Below, one piece after another: positions 46,543-55,812 of a stretch of DNA of 64,000 nt (position 1 is the stretch's first letter; every line of letters begins with the position of its first letter). Source of the stretch: CAVXEH01 sp963805645 (GTDB lineage Bacteria > Chloroflexota > Limnocylindria > QHBO01); the NCBI GenBank assembly GCA_963805645.1, contig CAWDVA010000004.1, forward strand, positions 248,001-312,000, in the 5' to 3' direction. The notes under the pieces were generated by a model, which had not been told where the DNA came from, ran no database searches, and saw nothing but the letters and a program-made list of their open reading frames with translations. The position numbers were made by a program, and so were the translations under genes.

Positions 46543-48312
46543 TCATTCGCCGAATGTCAACTCGCCAACCACCGAGAGCTGCAACCGCGACGGATTGGTG
46601 GCGTCATGGAAGACCTGCTGCGTGGCCGACCTGGCAGCCTCTCGAGGCTCCGCACCGATCGGTCCTCCGGTGTTGAGGTTTCGGTCATACGCGGGGAAGT
46701 TCGAACTGGAAACCTCCAGCCGTATGCGGTGGCCAGCCCTGAACATGTTTCCAGTGGCCCCCATGTCGATCCGGTATTCGTAGCGGCGCCCCGGTTCGAG
46801 GAGCGTGGGATGCGACCACGAGTCCCGGTACCGTGCGCGGATGACGCCCTCCGCGACATTGATCGCCAGCCCGGCGTGGTGGACATCCACCAGCTTCGCG
46901 GTGAAGTCGGTGTCCGGGGCGGTGCTGGTGGCGTGGAGAACCAGCGACACGGGACCCAGCACGACCGCATCCCGAAGGAGCGGCGGGCTCGTGTAGACCA
47001 GAACGCCGTTCCGGGACTCGACCTCGACCTGGTTGGCCGGTCCCATGGGAACCAGGTTCGGTGAGCAGCACGAGCGACCTCCCGCGCTGAGGACGGGGTG
47101 AAGCGGGTCGTACACGTAGACGTCGTACGGCGATGTGTCTGGCGCCTCCTGGGCCAGCCAGCCGTCCCCGTTGATCGAGTTGGCGGCTCCCGCACTGCCC
47201 AGGAAGAGGTCCACGGTGTGGCTGTCCGCCGGTGGCCAGTCGCCATGCGAACGCCACTCGTTGGCCCCCATGACGAAGGTCCGGACCGGAGCCTCGTTTG
47301 ACGGACCGTTGTCACTGTGGCGCAGCCATTGGTCAAACCACCGCAGCTGCAGGTCATCGATGTCGCTGCGCGCCTCCGGCCCGAAATCGGTTCCCGCGAC
47401 GAATCGGGACCAGTACATGTGATGCCACGGACCGATGACAAGACGCTGCGCGGCGGCCACGTCGGGATGCGCCAACCGGCGTATTCCGCTGAAGTTGCGC
47501 AACGTGCCGTCCAGGAAGATGTCATACCAGGCTGCCAGGTGAAGAGCCGGAACGCGGATTTCCCCCAACCGTGGCTCGAGACTCCAGCGCTGCCAGTATT
47601 CGTCCTGCGACGGGTGATGCAGCCAGTCGAAGTAGTACGGCGCAACGTCGTCCGTTGCCAGCACGCTCTGACGGTCCAGGGGCAGTTCTTCGTAGAAGCC
47701 GCTCACGTCGCGCAGCGTCGCTCGCAGCTCGCGGCCCAGCTCCGCAAGACCTCGCCGGCGAGCCGTGTCGCTGCCGAGCTCGTCGAGGACCCAGCTCTGC
47801 ACGAAGGCCTGTTGCAGCGCTCCGCCCCGGTAGGTCCACCCGGACCAATAGTCGCTGGCGGTCAGTCCCGGCACGATGCAGGCCAGGTGCGGTGGCTGCA
47901 GCGTGGCCGCGAGGAGCTGGCAGGCACCCGGGTACGAGAAGCCGTACATCCCAACCACTCCACTGGAGCTCGGCAGCCCGGCGGCCCATTCGATGGACTC
48001 GTAGCCGTCCTCTGCCTCGTGCTCGAAGGGGTACCACTCGCCGCCGCTGGCGCCGCGCCCCCGGACGTCCTGGACCACCACGATGTAGCCGTGTCGGGCG
48101 TACCAGAGCGGATGCCGGTAACCTGGCGACTGGCCGCCCGTCTTGCCGTACGGCGTGCGCAGGAGCAGCACCGGGAACGAGCCAGGCCCATCCGGCGTGT
48201 AGACGTCGGCCAGGAGCTCCACGCCATCGCGCATCCGGCAGCCAACGTCACGGGTCACCGTGACTTCGTGTGTCATTCCGGCTCCACGGCCAGCCGTCGC
48301 GTCCTCAGTCAT
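46543..48312 (-). CDS. CocE/NonD-family hydrolase (X-Pro peptidase-like)
   Basis: About 589 residues. ATG 48312 is chosen because it overlaps the acyl-CoA dehydrogenase stop and follows GAGGAGG. Alpha/beta-hydrolase core: VLLLRTPYGKTGGQSPGY, YIVVVQDVRGRGASGGEW (family VxxDxRGxGxS) and the nucleophile elbow VVGMYGFSYPGACQLLAA (GxSxxG). The C-terminal jelly-roll domain contains FTAKLVDVHHAGLAINV and PTLLEPGRRYEYRIDMG then AGHRIRLEVSSSNFPAYDRN. It cleaves esters or amides such as acyl-Pro peptides or cocaine-like esters. In context it may open an imported ester. Confidence 0.9.
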   Translation of the reverse strand: MTEDATAGRGAGMTHEVTVTRDVGCRMRDGVELLADVYTPDGPGSFPVLLLRTPYGKTGGQSPGYRHPLWYARHGYIVVVQDVRGRGASGGEWYPFEHEAEDGYESIEWAAGLPSSSGVVGMYGFSYPGACQLLAATLQPPHLACIVPGLTASDYWSGWTYRGGALQQAFVQSWVLDELGSDTARRRGLAELGRELRATLRDVSGFYEELPLDRQSVLATDDVAPYYFDWLHHPSQDEYWQRWSLEPRLGEIRVPALHLAAWYDIFLDGTLRNFSGIRRLAHPDVAAAQRLVIGPWHHMYWSRFVAGTDFGPEARSDIDDLQLRWFDQWLRHSDNGPSNEAPVRTFVMGANEWRSHGDWPPADSHTVDLFLGSAGAANSINGDGWLAQEAPDTSPYDVYVYDPLHPVLSAGGRSCCSPNLVPMGPANQVEVESRNGVLVYTSPPLLRDAVVLGPVSLVLHATSTAPDTDFTAKLVDVHHAGLAINVAEGVIRARYRDSWSHPTLLEPGRRYEYRIDMGATGNMFRAGHRIRLEVSSSNFPAYDRNLNTGGPIGAEPREAARSATQQVFHDATNPSRLQLSVVGELTFGE

Positions 48313-49489
48313 TCGAAGCCTCCTCACTCATGATTGAGGTTCCGGCACGCTTGGCCTGCTCGCGGAGGAGACTGGTGGCGATGATCATGCGCTGCACCTC
48401 GGATGTGCCTTCGATGATTCGTTGGACGCGCAGGTCACGGTAGATGCGTTCCAGAGGCAGGTCGCGAGAGTAGCCGGCGCCGCCGTGCACCTGCAGCATC
48501 CGGTCTGCGATGCGCCCCGCGGCCTCCGTGGCGAAGAGCTTGGCCATCGCCGGGTCCCGGCCGCGCGCGATGCCTCGATCGACATCCACAGCCACTCTTT
48601 CCACGAGGGCGCCTGCGGCCTGCAGCTCGGTGGCTGAGTCGGCGATCAGCCATTGCACTCCCTGAAAGTCGCCGATTGGGCGGCCAAACTGCCGTCGAAC
48701 AGCCGCGTACTGCACACCGAGCTCCAGCGCGCGTTCGGCAGCCCCCAGCGACCACGCAGACACGACCAGGCGCCCGGACGCAAGCGCACCCTTTGCCTCG
48801 CGGAATCCCTCGCCCTCTTCGCCAAGGAGGCTCGAGGCGGGGATCCGGCAGTCATCGAAGGTCAGCTCGTGCTGCGCCGCTCCCCGGAGTCCCATCATCT
48901 CCTGCCGACGGCCAATGGAGAAGCCGGATGCTCCTCGTTCGACGAGGAATGCGCTGATCTTCCCATCCTGCTCGCCAAGCGGACGTGTCCGGGCGATGAC
49001 GGTGAAGTACCGGGCCCAGCCGGCATTGCTGATGTAGTGCTTTCGGCCATTGAGCACGTACTCGTCGCCATCACGGCGGGCGACCGTCCTCACCGCACCG
49101 GCGTCTGACCCCGCCTCAGGTTCGGTGAGGGCGAAACAGCCCACCTCCTTGCCGCTCGCCAACTCGCGGAGAACCCGGTCGCGGATCTCGGGACGGGCGC
49201 CGGAACGGATGAGGTGCGACCCCATGCCGTTGTTGTCGTCGATTGCCTGGAAGTAGGCCGAGTGCGTGCGGCCGAATTCGCGCACGATGCCGAGGTAGTC
49301 CGACAACGGAAGCCCGAGCCCGCCGAATTCCTCCGGGATGGTGAGGCCGAAGTAGCCCAGCTGGCTCAGGCGTTCGAGCAGGGACTGCGGTACCCGGTCG
49401 TCGGCCTCGACTCGCTCGGCCATCGGCTCGAGCTCCCGCTCGATGAAGGCGCGCGTCGTCCTTCGAAGTTCGGCTGCTTCCCCGATCAC
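48305..49489 (-). CDS. Acyl-CoA dehydrogenase
   Basis: 394 residues, FAD enzyme introducing a 2,3 double bond. FAD and substrate stretches CFALTEPEAGSDAGAVRT and YVLNGRKHYISNAGWARYFT, MMGLRGAAQHELTFDDCRIP, LQVHGGAGYSRDLPLERIYR, and the catalytic base Glu in RIIEGTSEVQRMIIA. Four-base overlaps with the MaoC gene upstream and the hydrolase downstream show one tightly coupled transcript. Chain-length preference not deducible. Confidence 0.95.
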   Translation of the reverse strand: MIGEAAELRRTTRAFIERELEPMAERVEADDRVPQSLLERLSQLGYFGLTIPEEFGGLGLPLSDYLGIVREFGRTHSAYFQAIDDNNGMGSHLIRSGARPEIRDRVLRELASGKEVGCFALTEPEAGSDAGAVRTVARRDGDEYVLNGRKHYISNAGWARYFTVIARTRPLGEQDGKISAFLVERGASGFSIGRRQEMMGLRGAAQHELTFDDCRIPASSLLGEEGEGFREAKGALASGRLVVSAWSLGAAERALELGVQYAAVRRQFGRPIGDFQGVQWLIADSATELQAAGALVERVAVDVDRGIARGRDPAMAKLFATEAAGRIADRMLQVHGGAGYSRDLPLERIYRDLRVQRIIEGTSEVQRMIIATSLLREQAKRAGTSIMSEEASND

Positions 49490-49914
49490 GTGATCACCTG
49501 CTGGATGTGCGTCGCGATCGCCACCAGCTCCCCGCGCTGGTTCGTCACCTCCACCTTGGCTATCGTTCTGGCCCGCTCCTCGTCCTTGTCCGTGATCTCA
49601 TATCGGACCGTGATGGTGTCGCCGATGAAGACGGGCTTGGTGAAACGGATCCGGTCGTATCCCACTGATACGAGCGGCGCGCCGAAGTCCTGCAGGACGA
49701 GCGTGGAAGCGGTCGACATGTAGCCGACGATCAGGGCGCCGTGCGCGACCCGCCGGCCAAGGGAGGTCGTCCTCGCGTACTCCTCGTTCACGTGGTTGCC
49801 GTCGAAGTCTCCGGTGATGCCCGCGAAGCCGTAAACGTCGCTCTCGCTCACCGTCTTGCTGAAGGTCGCCACCAGCGGCAAGGGAATGTCCTGGATCGCG
49901 CTGCGCTGGGTCAA
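49486..49914 (-). CDS. MaoC-type hot-dog hydratase
   Basis: 142 residues. The hydratase-2 motif GDFDGNHVNEEYARTT has the Asp and His of the R-specific enoyl-CoA hydratase active site, followed by RRVAHGALIVGYMS (helix region) and RFTKPVFIGDTITVRYEI. Adds water to an enoyl-CoA, giving the R-hydroxyacyl-CoA. It sits between the SDR and dehydrogenase genes. Confidence 0.92.
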   Translation of the reverse strand: MTQRSAIQDIPLPLVATFSKTVSESDVYGFAGITGDFDGNHVNEEYARTTSLGRRVAHGALIVGYMSTASTLVLQDFGAPLVSVGYDRIRFTKPVFIGDTITVRYEITDKDEERARTIAKVEVTNQRGELVAIATHIQQVIT

Positions 49915-49945
49915 CTCTGCCTTTGCCTCCGTCTGTCAGGGCGGC

Positions 49946-50698
49946 CTACCACCACGAAATGCCGGCGGACAGGCCGCCGTCAACCACGATCGTCTGGCCG
50001 CTGATGAAGCCCCCTCCGTCTGAGAGCAGGAACACCGCGAGCTCGGCGACGTCCTCTGGCTCACCAAGCCTGCCGAGGGGTGTGGCTGCCACCGCAGCCC
50101 TCGCCCTTTCTGGGTTGTCGCGCAGGTACTGTTCCAGCAGAGGCGTACGGATGATCCCCGGAGCGATCGCGTTCACGGTGGCTCCGTGCGGCCCCCATTC
50201 GATCGCCAAGCTGCGGACGAGATTCGAGAGAGCCGCCTTGGTTGCGCCATATGTCGCCCGGCGATCCATCCCGATCACCGCGCTGATTGAGCTCGTGATG
50301 ATCACGCGACCTCCCGATCGAGCGAGCACCAGCGGTGCGAACGCCCGCAGCGTGTTCAGTGAACCGAGGAGGTTCGTCTCGACCACGGCAGCCAGATCCT
50401 CCTCGGGGAGATCGAGCAGCGGAGCGCGGCGCTGGATCCCGGCATTCACGATGAGCCCGCGGATCGTGACCTCCTCATGCTGGATCCGCTCCGAGACCAT
50501 CAGGAGGTCGGCCCGGCTGCGGACATCCGCATGGAACGCCAGTGCATGGACGGAGGATGCCAGTTCAGCCTTGGCCGCCTCGAGCTCGTCCTGACGGTTG
50601 CTCACGAGTACCAGGGGTCCCCCGTCGCTCGCGAGCCGGCGAGCAATGGCCAGGCCGATGCCGCTCGAACCGCCGGTGATCAGCACGCCTCCCGTCAC
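49946..50698 (-). CDS. Short-chain dehydrogenase/reductase
   Basis: About 250 residues from GTG 50698; upstream in-frame codons lack conserved residues. Cofactor motif GVLITGGSSGIGLAIARRL (TGxxxGIG), the NAG stretch GLIVNAGIQR, catalytic Ser in VIITSSISAVIG, Tyr-x-x-x-Lys in RRATYGATKAAL, and IAPGIIRTPLLEQYL. The basic pattern SNRQDE after beta-2 suggests NADP rather than NAD. Oxidises or reduces a hydroxyacyl intermediate in the pathway formed by the neighbouring genes. Confidence 0.94.
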   Translation of the reverse strand: MTGGVLITGGSSGIGLAIARRLASDGGPLVLVSNRQDELEAAKAELASSVHALAFHADVRSRADLLMVSERIQHEEVTIRGLIVNAGIQRRAPLLDLPEEDLAAVVETNLLGSLNTLRAFAPLVLARSGGRVIITSSISAVIGMDRRATYGATKAALSNLVRSLAIEWGPHGATVNAIAPGIIRTPLLEQYLRDNPERARAAVAATPLGRLGEPEDVAELAVFLLSDGGGFISGQTIVVDGGLSAGISWW

Positions 50699-50808
50699 GG
50701 GATGCCCTTGCTGGTGCGATGCGCGAGAGTAGGATCGGGCAAGAGGCCGGCGCGAGGCATCTGGCTGGCGGCAGTTCCACCCCAATCAGCAATCGACCGA
50801 GGAGAGCC

Positions 50809-51615
50809 ATGTCCGACCCATCTGTGGCAGGAGAGGGTGACGTCGAGAGAGACGCGGTCGAGCTCACCGTCCCCCGGGAAGGTGTGGCGCTCCTGCGGAT
50901 CCGGTCCGAGCCGCTTGGCGTGCTGCGGGGGGCGGTAAAGCGGGCAATCCTGGCCGCGTTGCGTGAGGCGGAGGCGGGTTTGGGCGTCCGCAGCCTGGTC
51001 ATCACCGGGACGGGTCGCGCCTTCTCCGTGGGCTCCGACGTCCGGGAGTTCCGTCGCGACCCTGAGTGGCACCGCTCCACGGCTGAGCGCGATCAGAACT
51101 TGAACCTCGCCCTCGAGGACTCGCCGCTCGCCGTCGTGGCCGCCTGCAACGGCCTGACCCTGGGCGGGGGCAACGAGCTCGCTCTGGCCTGCGATATCAG
51201 GCTGGCCGCCACGTCCGCCCGCTTCGGATTTCCAGAAGTCAAGGTGGGAGCGTTCGCCTCCGCGGGAGGAACGCAGCGCCTTCCGATGGCCGTGGGACCC
51301 GGGCGCGCGATGGAGCTGCTGCTCACGGGGCGCCTCCTCGACGCGCCCGAGGCCCTGGCGATCGGGTTGGTCGAAGAAGTCGTCGACGATGACCGGCTGC
51401 TTGAGCGAGCGCTCGACCTGGCCGAGGCTATCGCCGAAGGGCCGGCCGTGAGCATCGCGGCCACGAAGCGCTGCGTGGTGAAGGGCCTGCGCGAAGGCCG
51501 CGCCAGCGGGCACAACCTCGAGAACGACCTCACGGTCGAAGTGGGAATGACCGACGAGGCAGCCGAAGGACAGGTCGCCTTTCTGGAGAAGCGGACTCCC
51601 CAGTGGCGCCGGTAG
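50809..51615 (+). CDS. Enoyl-CoA hydratase/isomerase (crotonase family)
   Basis: 268 residues from ATG with GAGGAG upstream. Crotonase oxyanion-hole regions FSVGSDVREF and ACNGLTLGGGNELALACDIR, and FPEVKVGAFASAGGTQRLP at the second catalytic region. The usual two Glu pattern is partly altered (Val-Gly-Ala at the second site), so hydratase versus isomerase or hydrolase chemistry is open. Diverges from the SDR operon; the 110-base gap must hold both promoters. Confidence 0.92.
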   Translation: MSDPSVAGEGDVERDAVELTVPREGVALLRIRSEPLGVLRGAVKRAILAALREAEAGLGVRSLVITGTGRAFSVGSDVREFRRDPEWHRSTAERDQNLNLALEDSPLAVVAACNGLTLGGGNELALACDIRLAATSARFGFPEVKVGAFASAGGTQRLPMAVGPGRAMELLLTGRLLDAPEALAIGLVEEVVDDDRLLERALDLAEAIAEGPAVSIAATKRCVVKGLREGRASGHNLENDLTVEVGMTDEAAEGQVAFLEKRTPQWRR

Positions 51616-51835
51616 GAACTGCGACGACGTTCTGCTGGCCGGGCAGGCAGCGGCCCTCACGGTGGATCCATCCTCCGGCTGACAGCGGTTGCGGCGGGTC
51701 AGGCTGCTGCCCCTGGCATGGCCAGTAGGGTAATCCTTTTCTATCGTGCCTTGGGACGCCCAGCGCCATTCCGCGATCAGGGCCGAACCAACTGGCCTGC
51801 GCTGGAGTACTGATCAGTAGAGAAGGCTCGAGCCG

Positions 51836-53293
51836 ATGGTCTCCATGCTGCGACCCGTACTTGCAACCGTCTGTGCCCTCGGCATCGTGCTGGCCGCGTG
51901 CGGCGAGAGTGCGCCAAGCGCTCCGGCGTCGGCTCCCACCAGCGCGGTGCCGGCCGGTTCGCAGACGCCCTTCCCGTCGGTGGAGCTGCCCGGCGACATC
52001 TCGGCCGATGCCATCCGGCAGCACCTGGCGGCGCTGGAGCAGATCGCGAGCGAGAACGACGGAGTGCGGACCGTTGGCACTCCCGGCTACGAGGCGTCGG
52101 CCGAGTACGCCATCGTGCAGCTGCAGTCGTTCGGGTACGAGGTCACCACGCCCACCTTCCGGATGCCGACCTACCAGGAGCTGCCCGGCTCGGTCATCGC
52201 CGTGCTGGACGGTGGCCCGACCTTCACGGCGCCGGATGACTTCCATGCCATGATCTTCTCGGGCGGCGGCACGGTGACGGCCAGCGTCGCGACCGTCGGA
52301 TTCCCGGACTCGGCGGGCGGCGAGGGCGATCAGGGCTGCTCAGCCGACGATTGGAGCGCGTTCCCAAGCGGCGCAATTGCGCTGACGCCACCGGGCCAAT
52401 GCTTCCGGCGCGACGAGACGATCCTGGCGCAGGAGGCCGGAGCGACGGCCCTGGTGGTGGCCTACCCGGACTGGAAACCGGGCGAAGCCCGACGGCCGAC
52501 GCTCATCCAGCCGGACCAGATCCGCATCCCGGCGCTGTCGGCGGTTGGTGCGGTCGGCGACGCGCTGGCGGAAGCGGCCGATGCGGGCACCCACGTGCGG
52601 GTGAGCGTCACGACCGTGATCGGCGAGGCGACGGTGCGCAACGTGATCGCCGCCCCGCCGGGAGCGCAGGGCAACGTGGTCATGGTCGGCGCCCACCTCG
52701 ACTCGGTTCACGACGGCCCCGGCATCAACGACAACGGATCGGGCTCCGCCGCGGTGCTGGAGATCGCCCGCCTGCTGGCCAGCCCCGATCAGCCCGGTTC
52801 GTTCCGCTTTGCGTTGTGGGCGGGGGAAGAATTCGGCCTGTACGGCTCCCGCGACTACGTCATGGGGCTGTCCACCGCCGAGCGGCGCTCCATATCGGCG
52901 TACATCAACCTGGACATGCTCGGGTCCCCGAACGGCGTGCCATTCGTCTACCGCGACTCGACAGCAGTAAGCGGGTCCGTGCAGATCGGCGACTTCCTGG
53001 CCGGCTGGCTGGAGGCCAACGGCAGCGGAGCGGAGTTCGAGGACCTCGGTGGCGCATCGGACCACTACTTCTTCGAGCAGGCCGGGATCCGGACTGCTGG
53101 CATCTTCTCGGGTGCGACCGAGCTGAAGACGTCGGCGCAGGCATCGGCCTACGGAGGGCAGGCCGATGAACCGATGGATGGCTGCTACCACCTGACCTGC
53201 GACACCGCGGACAGGGTGGACGTCGACCACGTGGTCCTGTATGCGACCGCCGTCGCCAGTGCCATGACCCTGATCGCGAACGGGGACCTCTGA
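51836..53293 (+). CDS. M28-family zinc aminopeptidase lipoprotein with PA domain
   Basis: 485 residues. Lipoprotein signal LRPVLATVCALGIVLAACG; either ATG 51836 or the second at 51845 could start. A PA-type insert (AIALTPPGQCFRRDETI, AQEAGATALVVAYPD) precedes the peptidase. M28 metal residues: VGAHLDSVHDGPGINDNGSG (His and bridging Asp), WAGEEFGLYGS (catalytic Glu-Glu), YINLDMLGS (Asp) and ASDHYFFEQAGI (His region). Removes N-terminal amino acids from extracellular peptides. Intact frame. Confidence 0.94.
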   Translation: MVSMLRPVLATVCALGIVLAACGESAPSAPASAPTSAVPAGSQTPFPSVELPGDISADAIRQHLAALEQIASENDGVRTVGTPGYEASAEYAIVQLQSFGYEVTTPTFRMPTYQELPGSVIAVLDGGPTFTAPDDFHAMIFSGGGTVTASVATVGFPDSAGGEGDQGCSADDWSAFPSGAIALTPPGQCFRRDETILAQEAGATALVVAYPDWKPGEARRPTLIQPDQIRIPALSAVGAVGDALAEAADAGTHVRVSVTTVIGEATVRNVIAAPPGAQGNVVMVGAHLDSVHDGPGINDNGSGSAAVLEIARLLASPDQPGSFRFALWAGEEFGLYGSRDYVMGLSTAERRSISAYINLDMLGSPNGVPFVYRDSTAVSGSVQIGDFLAGWLEANGSGAEFEDLGGASDHYFFEQAGIRTAGIFSGATELKTSAQASAYGGQADEPMDGCYHLTCDTADRVDVDHVVLYATAVASAMTLIANGDL

Positions 53294-53300
53294 TCGCCCG

Positions 53301-53723
53301 TCAGTGAGCGGCGTCCGGCTCCAGGTGGCGGATCCGGTTGGCCATGGCGTTCATGACCTGTCCGGCGACCTCGGGGAACTCGTCCATCAGCGAGTGGAAG
53401 TCGCGGTGGGTGATCACCAGCAGCGAGCTCGGCGTCTCGGTGGTCACCGTCGCGGTGCGCGGTCCGCCGTCGACCAGGGCGATCTCGCCAAAGAAGTCAC
53501 CGTTGCCGAGGGTGTTCAGCCGCTCCCCGTCACGCTCCACCGAGACCTGGCCGTTGACGATGACCATCATGTCGGTGCCGTTGTCGCCCTGGCGCATCAG
53601 GACCTTGCCGGCGGGGACGTCGACCTGGTCGGCCAGCATGCCGAGGCGCTTGAGCTTCTTGCCGTCGAATGCGCTGAAGAGCGGGATGCGATGCAGGAGA
53701 TCGAGCTTCTCGTCCTTTGCCAC
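53301..53723 (-). CDS. Stand-alone cyclic-nucleotide-binding domain protein
   Basis: 140 residues, a single CAP-like beta-barrel with no DNA-binding helix-turn-helix. LLHRIPLFSAFDGKKLKRLG opens it, followed by VPAGKVLMRQGDNGTDMMVI, and the phosphate-binding cassette GDFFGEIALVDGGPRTATVT is well kept (Gly-Glu and Arg). So it should bind cAMP or a similar nucleotide, but it must act by contacting another protein. Convergent with the M28 gene, eight bases apart. Confidence 0.88.
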   Translation of the reverse strand: MAKDEKLDLLHRIPLFSAFDGKKLKRLGMLADQVDVPAGKVLMRQGDNGTDMMVIVNGQVSVERDGERLNTLGNGDFFGEIALVDGGPRTATVTTETPSSLLVITHRDFHSLMDEFPEVAGQVMNAMANRIRHLEPDAAH

Positions 53724-53773
53724 GCGACTTCTCCGTTCAGGGTGGGCGGAGGATACGCCTCGGGGGCGCCTTC

Positions 53774-53811
53774 TTGGAAGGCTGACGCTCTGCCAACTGA
53801 GCTACTCTCGC
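53774..53811 (-). repeat. 5' half of a tRNA-Gly(TCC), truncated in the anticodon loop
   Basis: Minus-strand GCGAGAG, TA, AGCTCAGTTGGCAGAGC-type D-arm, TCAGC stem and CTTCCAA loop are tRNA-Gly positions 1-38 exactly. The next bases (GAAGG) cannot pair back with TCAGC and no T-arm or acceptor 3' strand follows. The break right after the anticodon loop matches the usual crossover place of tyrosine recombinases that use tRNA anticodon loops. Not functional as a tRNA. Confidence 0.75.
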
Positions 53812-53991
53812 ACCGGAGAGCGACGATACCACGCGGGATCAGTCGGGGCGTCAGGCACGACTCGCGGGCCGGACGCAGTGCCACCGGTGGCGAGGGGCAT
53901 GCTGAGACCTCGTTCCCAATGCGCAGTCGACCGCGCAAACTGTGCGCGTAGTGCCTCTCCCGAGGCGGAGGGACCCGAGAGGATCGCCCTA

Positions 53992-55806
53992 ATGCCTGGT
54001 TTCCGCCAGATGAGCCTCCGCACGAGGATTGCCAGCGGCGTATTCGCCGGGCTGGCAGTGCTGTTTGCGGTGTTCGGCGCTCTCGCCGTGACCACGATCA
54101 ACCGGAGCACGGACTACGCTCTGGACGAGCGCCTCAGGCTTGCCCAGATCAGCGCCGAATCGATCGACGAAGCTGTGGAGCATGCTGCCCACCAGCTGGA
54201 GAGGATGGCTGCCTCCGTGGCGACTCGCCCAACTACAGACGGGCAAAGACGACGAGCGACGGAGTTCAACACCGTTGTCGGTGGCTTTGGTCGGATGGTT
54301 GGCCTTGGTCCGGAAGGCGACGTCCTGTGGACCCTCCCGGAGGCATCGAGTGACGCCGATTGGCGACTCACCGATGATCCGGAGGTCCGAGCTGCCCTCG
54401 ATGGTTCCAAGACCAGAGTCGTCGGGCCGCCGGCGAACGGCAAGGTCACCGATGACCTCATCGCCGTGGTGATCACCCCACTGCCCGGCGGGACTGCCCC
54501 GGGCTTTCTGGCCGCGGAGATCCACGCAACGCGTCCCGACCTCGACCTGCTCCCGCTTCCCGACGAGGGAGGTTCTGTCGAGTACGAAATCGTAGACGCC
54601 CGCGGCTACATCATCGCGCGATCAGCCATCGCCGAGGGCCGGGAGCCGGATGAGCACATCGAAATCGTTGTCCCGCTGATCGAAGGCAGGCGGTCCGGGA
54701 CGACCGTTCACCGGGTGGGCGACGGAGAGGACCACGTCGTTGCCTTCTATCCGTTCCGAGAGCTGTCCGGCGGGGTGGTGGTCGAGCAGACCCAGGACGA
54801 CGCACTCGTCATTCCGCGGGACCTGCAGCGAACGATGCTCGTGTTCGGCATCGGCGCGTTGTTGGCCGCTGTCCTCGCTGCATGGCTCCACGCCAGTTCG
54901 GTTGTGCGGCCGATCCGGCGCCTGACCAGCGATGCCGCCCGCATGGCGTCGGGAGATCTCGACAGCGCGATCACGATCGCTCGTGATGACGAGATCGGCG
55001 AGCTCGCCCGGCGATTCGACGACATGCGTCTCAGGCTGAAGGATTCGCTGGACGAGAGCGCGCGCTGGGCCGAAGAACTCGAACGCCGCGTCGAGGCACG
55101 AACTCGGGAGGCGGACGAGCGAAACCGGGAACTCGATACGCTCAATCGCATTCGTCGACAGCTCCTCGCAAAGACGATCTCTGCCCAGGAAGAAGAGCGG
55201 ATGCGATTGGCGCGCGACCTGCATGACGACTCCGCGCAGACGCTCACCGCTGTGCTCCTGACCCTCCAGGCCGCAGAAGACGCTCTCGCTGCCGATCCCG
55301 CGGTCGCCAAGCTCACCCTGCGCAAGAGCCGCTCCCAGCTGGAAATGGCGCTGCAGGAGGTTCGCAAAGCCATCTTCGATCTGAGGCCGAGCGCCCTTGA
55401 TGACCTGGGGCTTGCCTCGGCGATCCGTTCCTCTATGGAAGATCGACTCCGGCCGCTTGGTATCAAGTCGTCGCTGACCACGAGCGGCGATGAACAGGGA
55501 GCCACGGGACCGGCTGCTACGGCCATATTCCGCATTGTGCAGGAGGCGATCAGCAACATTGCGCAGCACTCAGGCGCCAAGAATGCCCGCGTGAGCCTCG
55601 ACTTCACGGCGACCGAATTGCTCGCCACGGTGGCGGACGATGGTGAAGGCTTCGATCCGGCCAGCCTGCGCGAGCCGCAGGAGAGTGGTCGTGGCCTTGG
55701 CCTGCTCGGGATGCGCGAGCGCGCCGCTCTCTTCGGTGGTGACGTCAAGATCGATTCCCACACTGGGGCGGGGACCACGGTCCACGTCCGGATGCCCCTC
55801 GGGTAG
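53992..55806 (+). CDS. NarL-type sensor histidine kinase
   Basis: About 604 residues. Two membrane helices (IASGVFAGLAVLFAVFGALA near the N-terminus and MLVFGIGALLAAVLAAWLHA at about 285-305) flank an extracytoplasmic double-PAS-like sensor. HAMP follows (VVRPIRRLTSDAARMASGDL), then a coiled coil, the HisKA_3 phospho-acceptor ERMRLARDLHDDSAQTLTAV with its His, and HATPase_c (RIVQEAISNIAQHSGAKNAR, VADDGEGFDPASL, GRGLGLLGMRERAALFGGDV). A seven-base gap separates it from the response regulator. Signal unknown; the respiratory module just downstream makes a redox or electron-acceptor cue possible. Confidence 0.93.
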   Translation: MPGFRQMSLRTRIASGVFAGLAVLFAVFGALAVTTINRSTDYALDERLRLAQISAESIDEAVEHAAHQLERMAASVATRPTTDGQRRRATEFNTVVGGFGRMVGLGPEGDVLWTLPEASSDADWRLTDDPEVRAALDGSKTRVVGPPANGKVTDDLIAVVITPLPGGTAPGFLAAEIHATRPDLDLLPLPDEGGSVEYEIVDARGYIIARSAIAEGREPDEHIEIVVPLIEGRRSGTTVHRVGDGEDHVVAFYPFRELSGGVVVEQTQDDALVIPRDLQRTMLVFGIGALLAAVLAAWLHASSVVRPIRRLTSDAARMASGDLDSAITIARDDEIGELARRFDDMRLRLKDSLDESARWAEELERRVEARTREADERNRELDTLNRIRRQLLAKTISAQEEERMRLARDLHDDSAQTLTAVLLTLQAAEDALAADPAVAKLTLRKSRSQLEMALQEVRKAIFDLRPSALDDLGLASAIRSSMEDRLRPLGIKSSLTTSGDEQGATGPAATAIFRIVQEAISNIAQHSGAKNARVSLDFTATELLATVADDGEGFDPASLREPQESGRGLGLLGMRERAALFGGDVKIDSHTGAGTTVHVRMPLG

Positions 55807-55812
55807 GCACGG

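Noticed and set aside
46557..47645. 362-residue minus-strand ORF in a second frame
   Set aside because: Out-of-frame reading of the CocE-type hydrolase, rich in Arg/Thr/Ser, without motifs.
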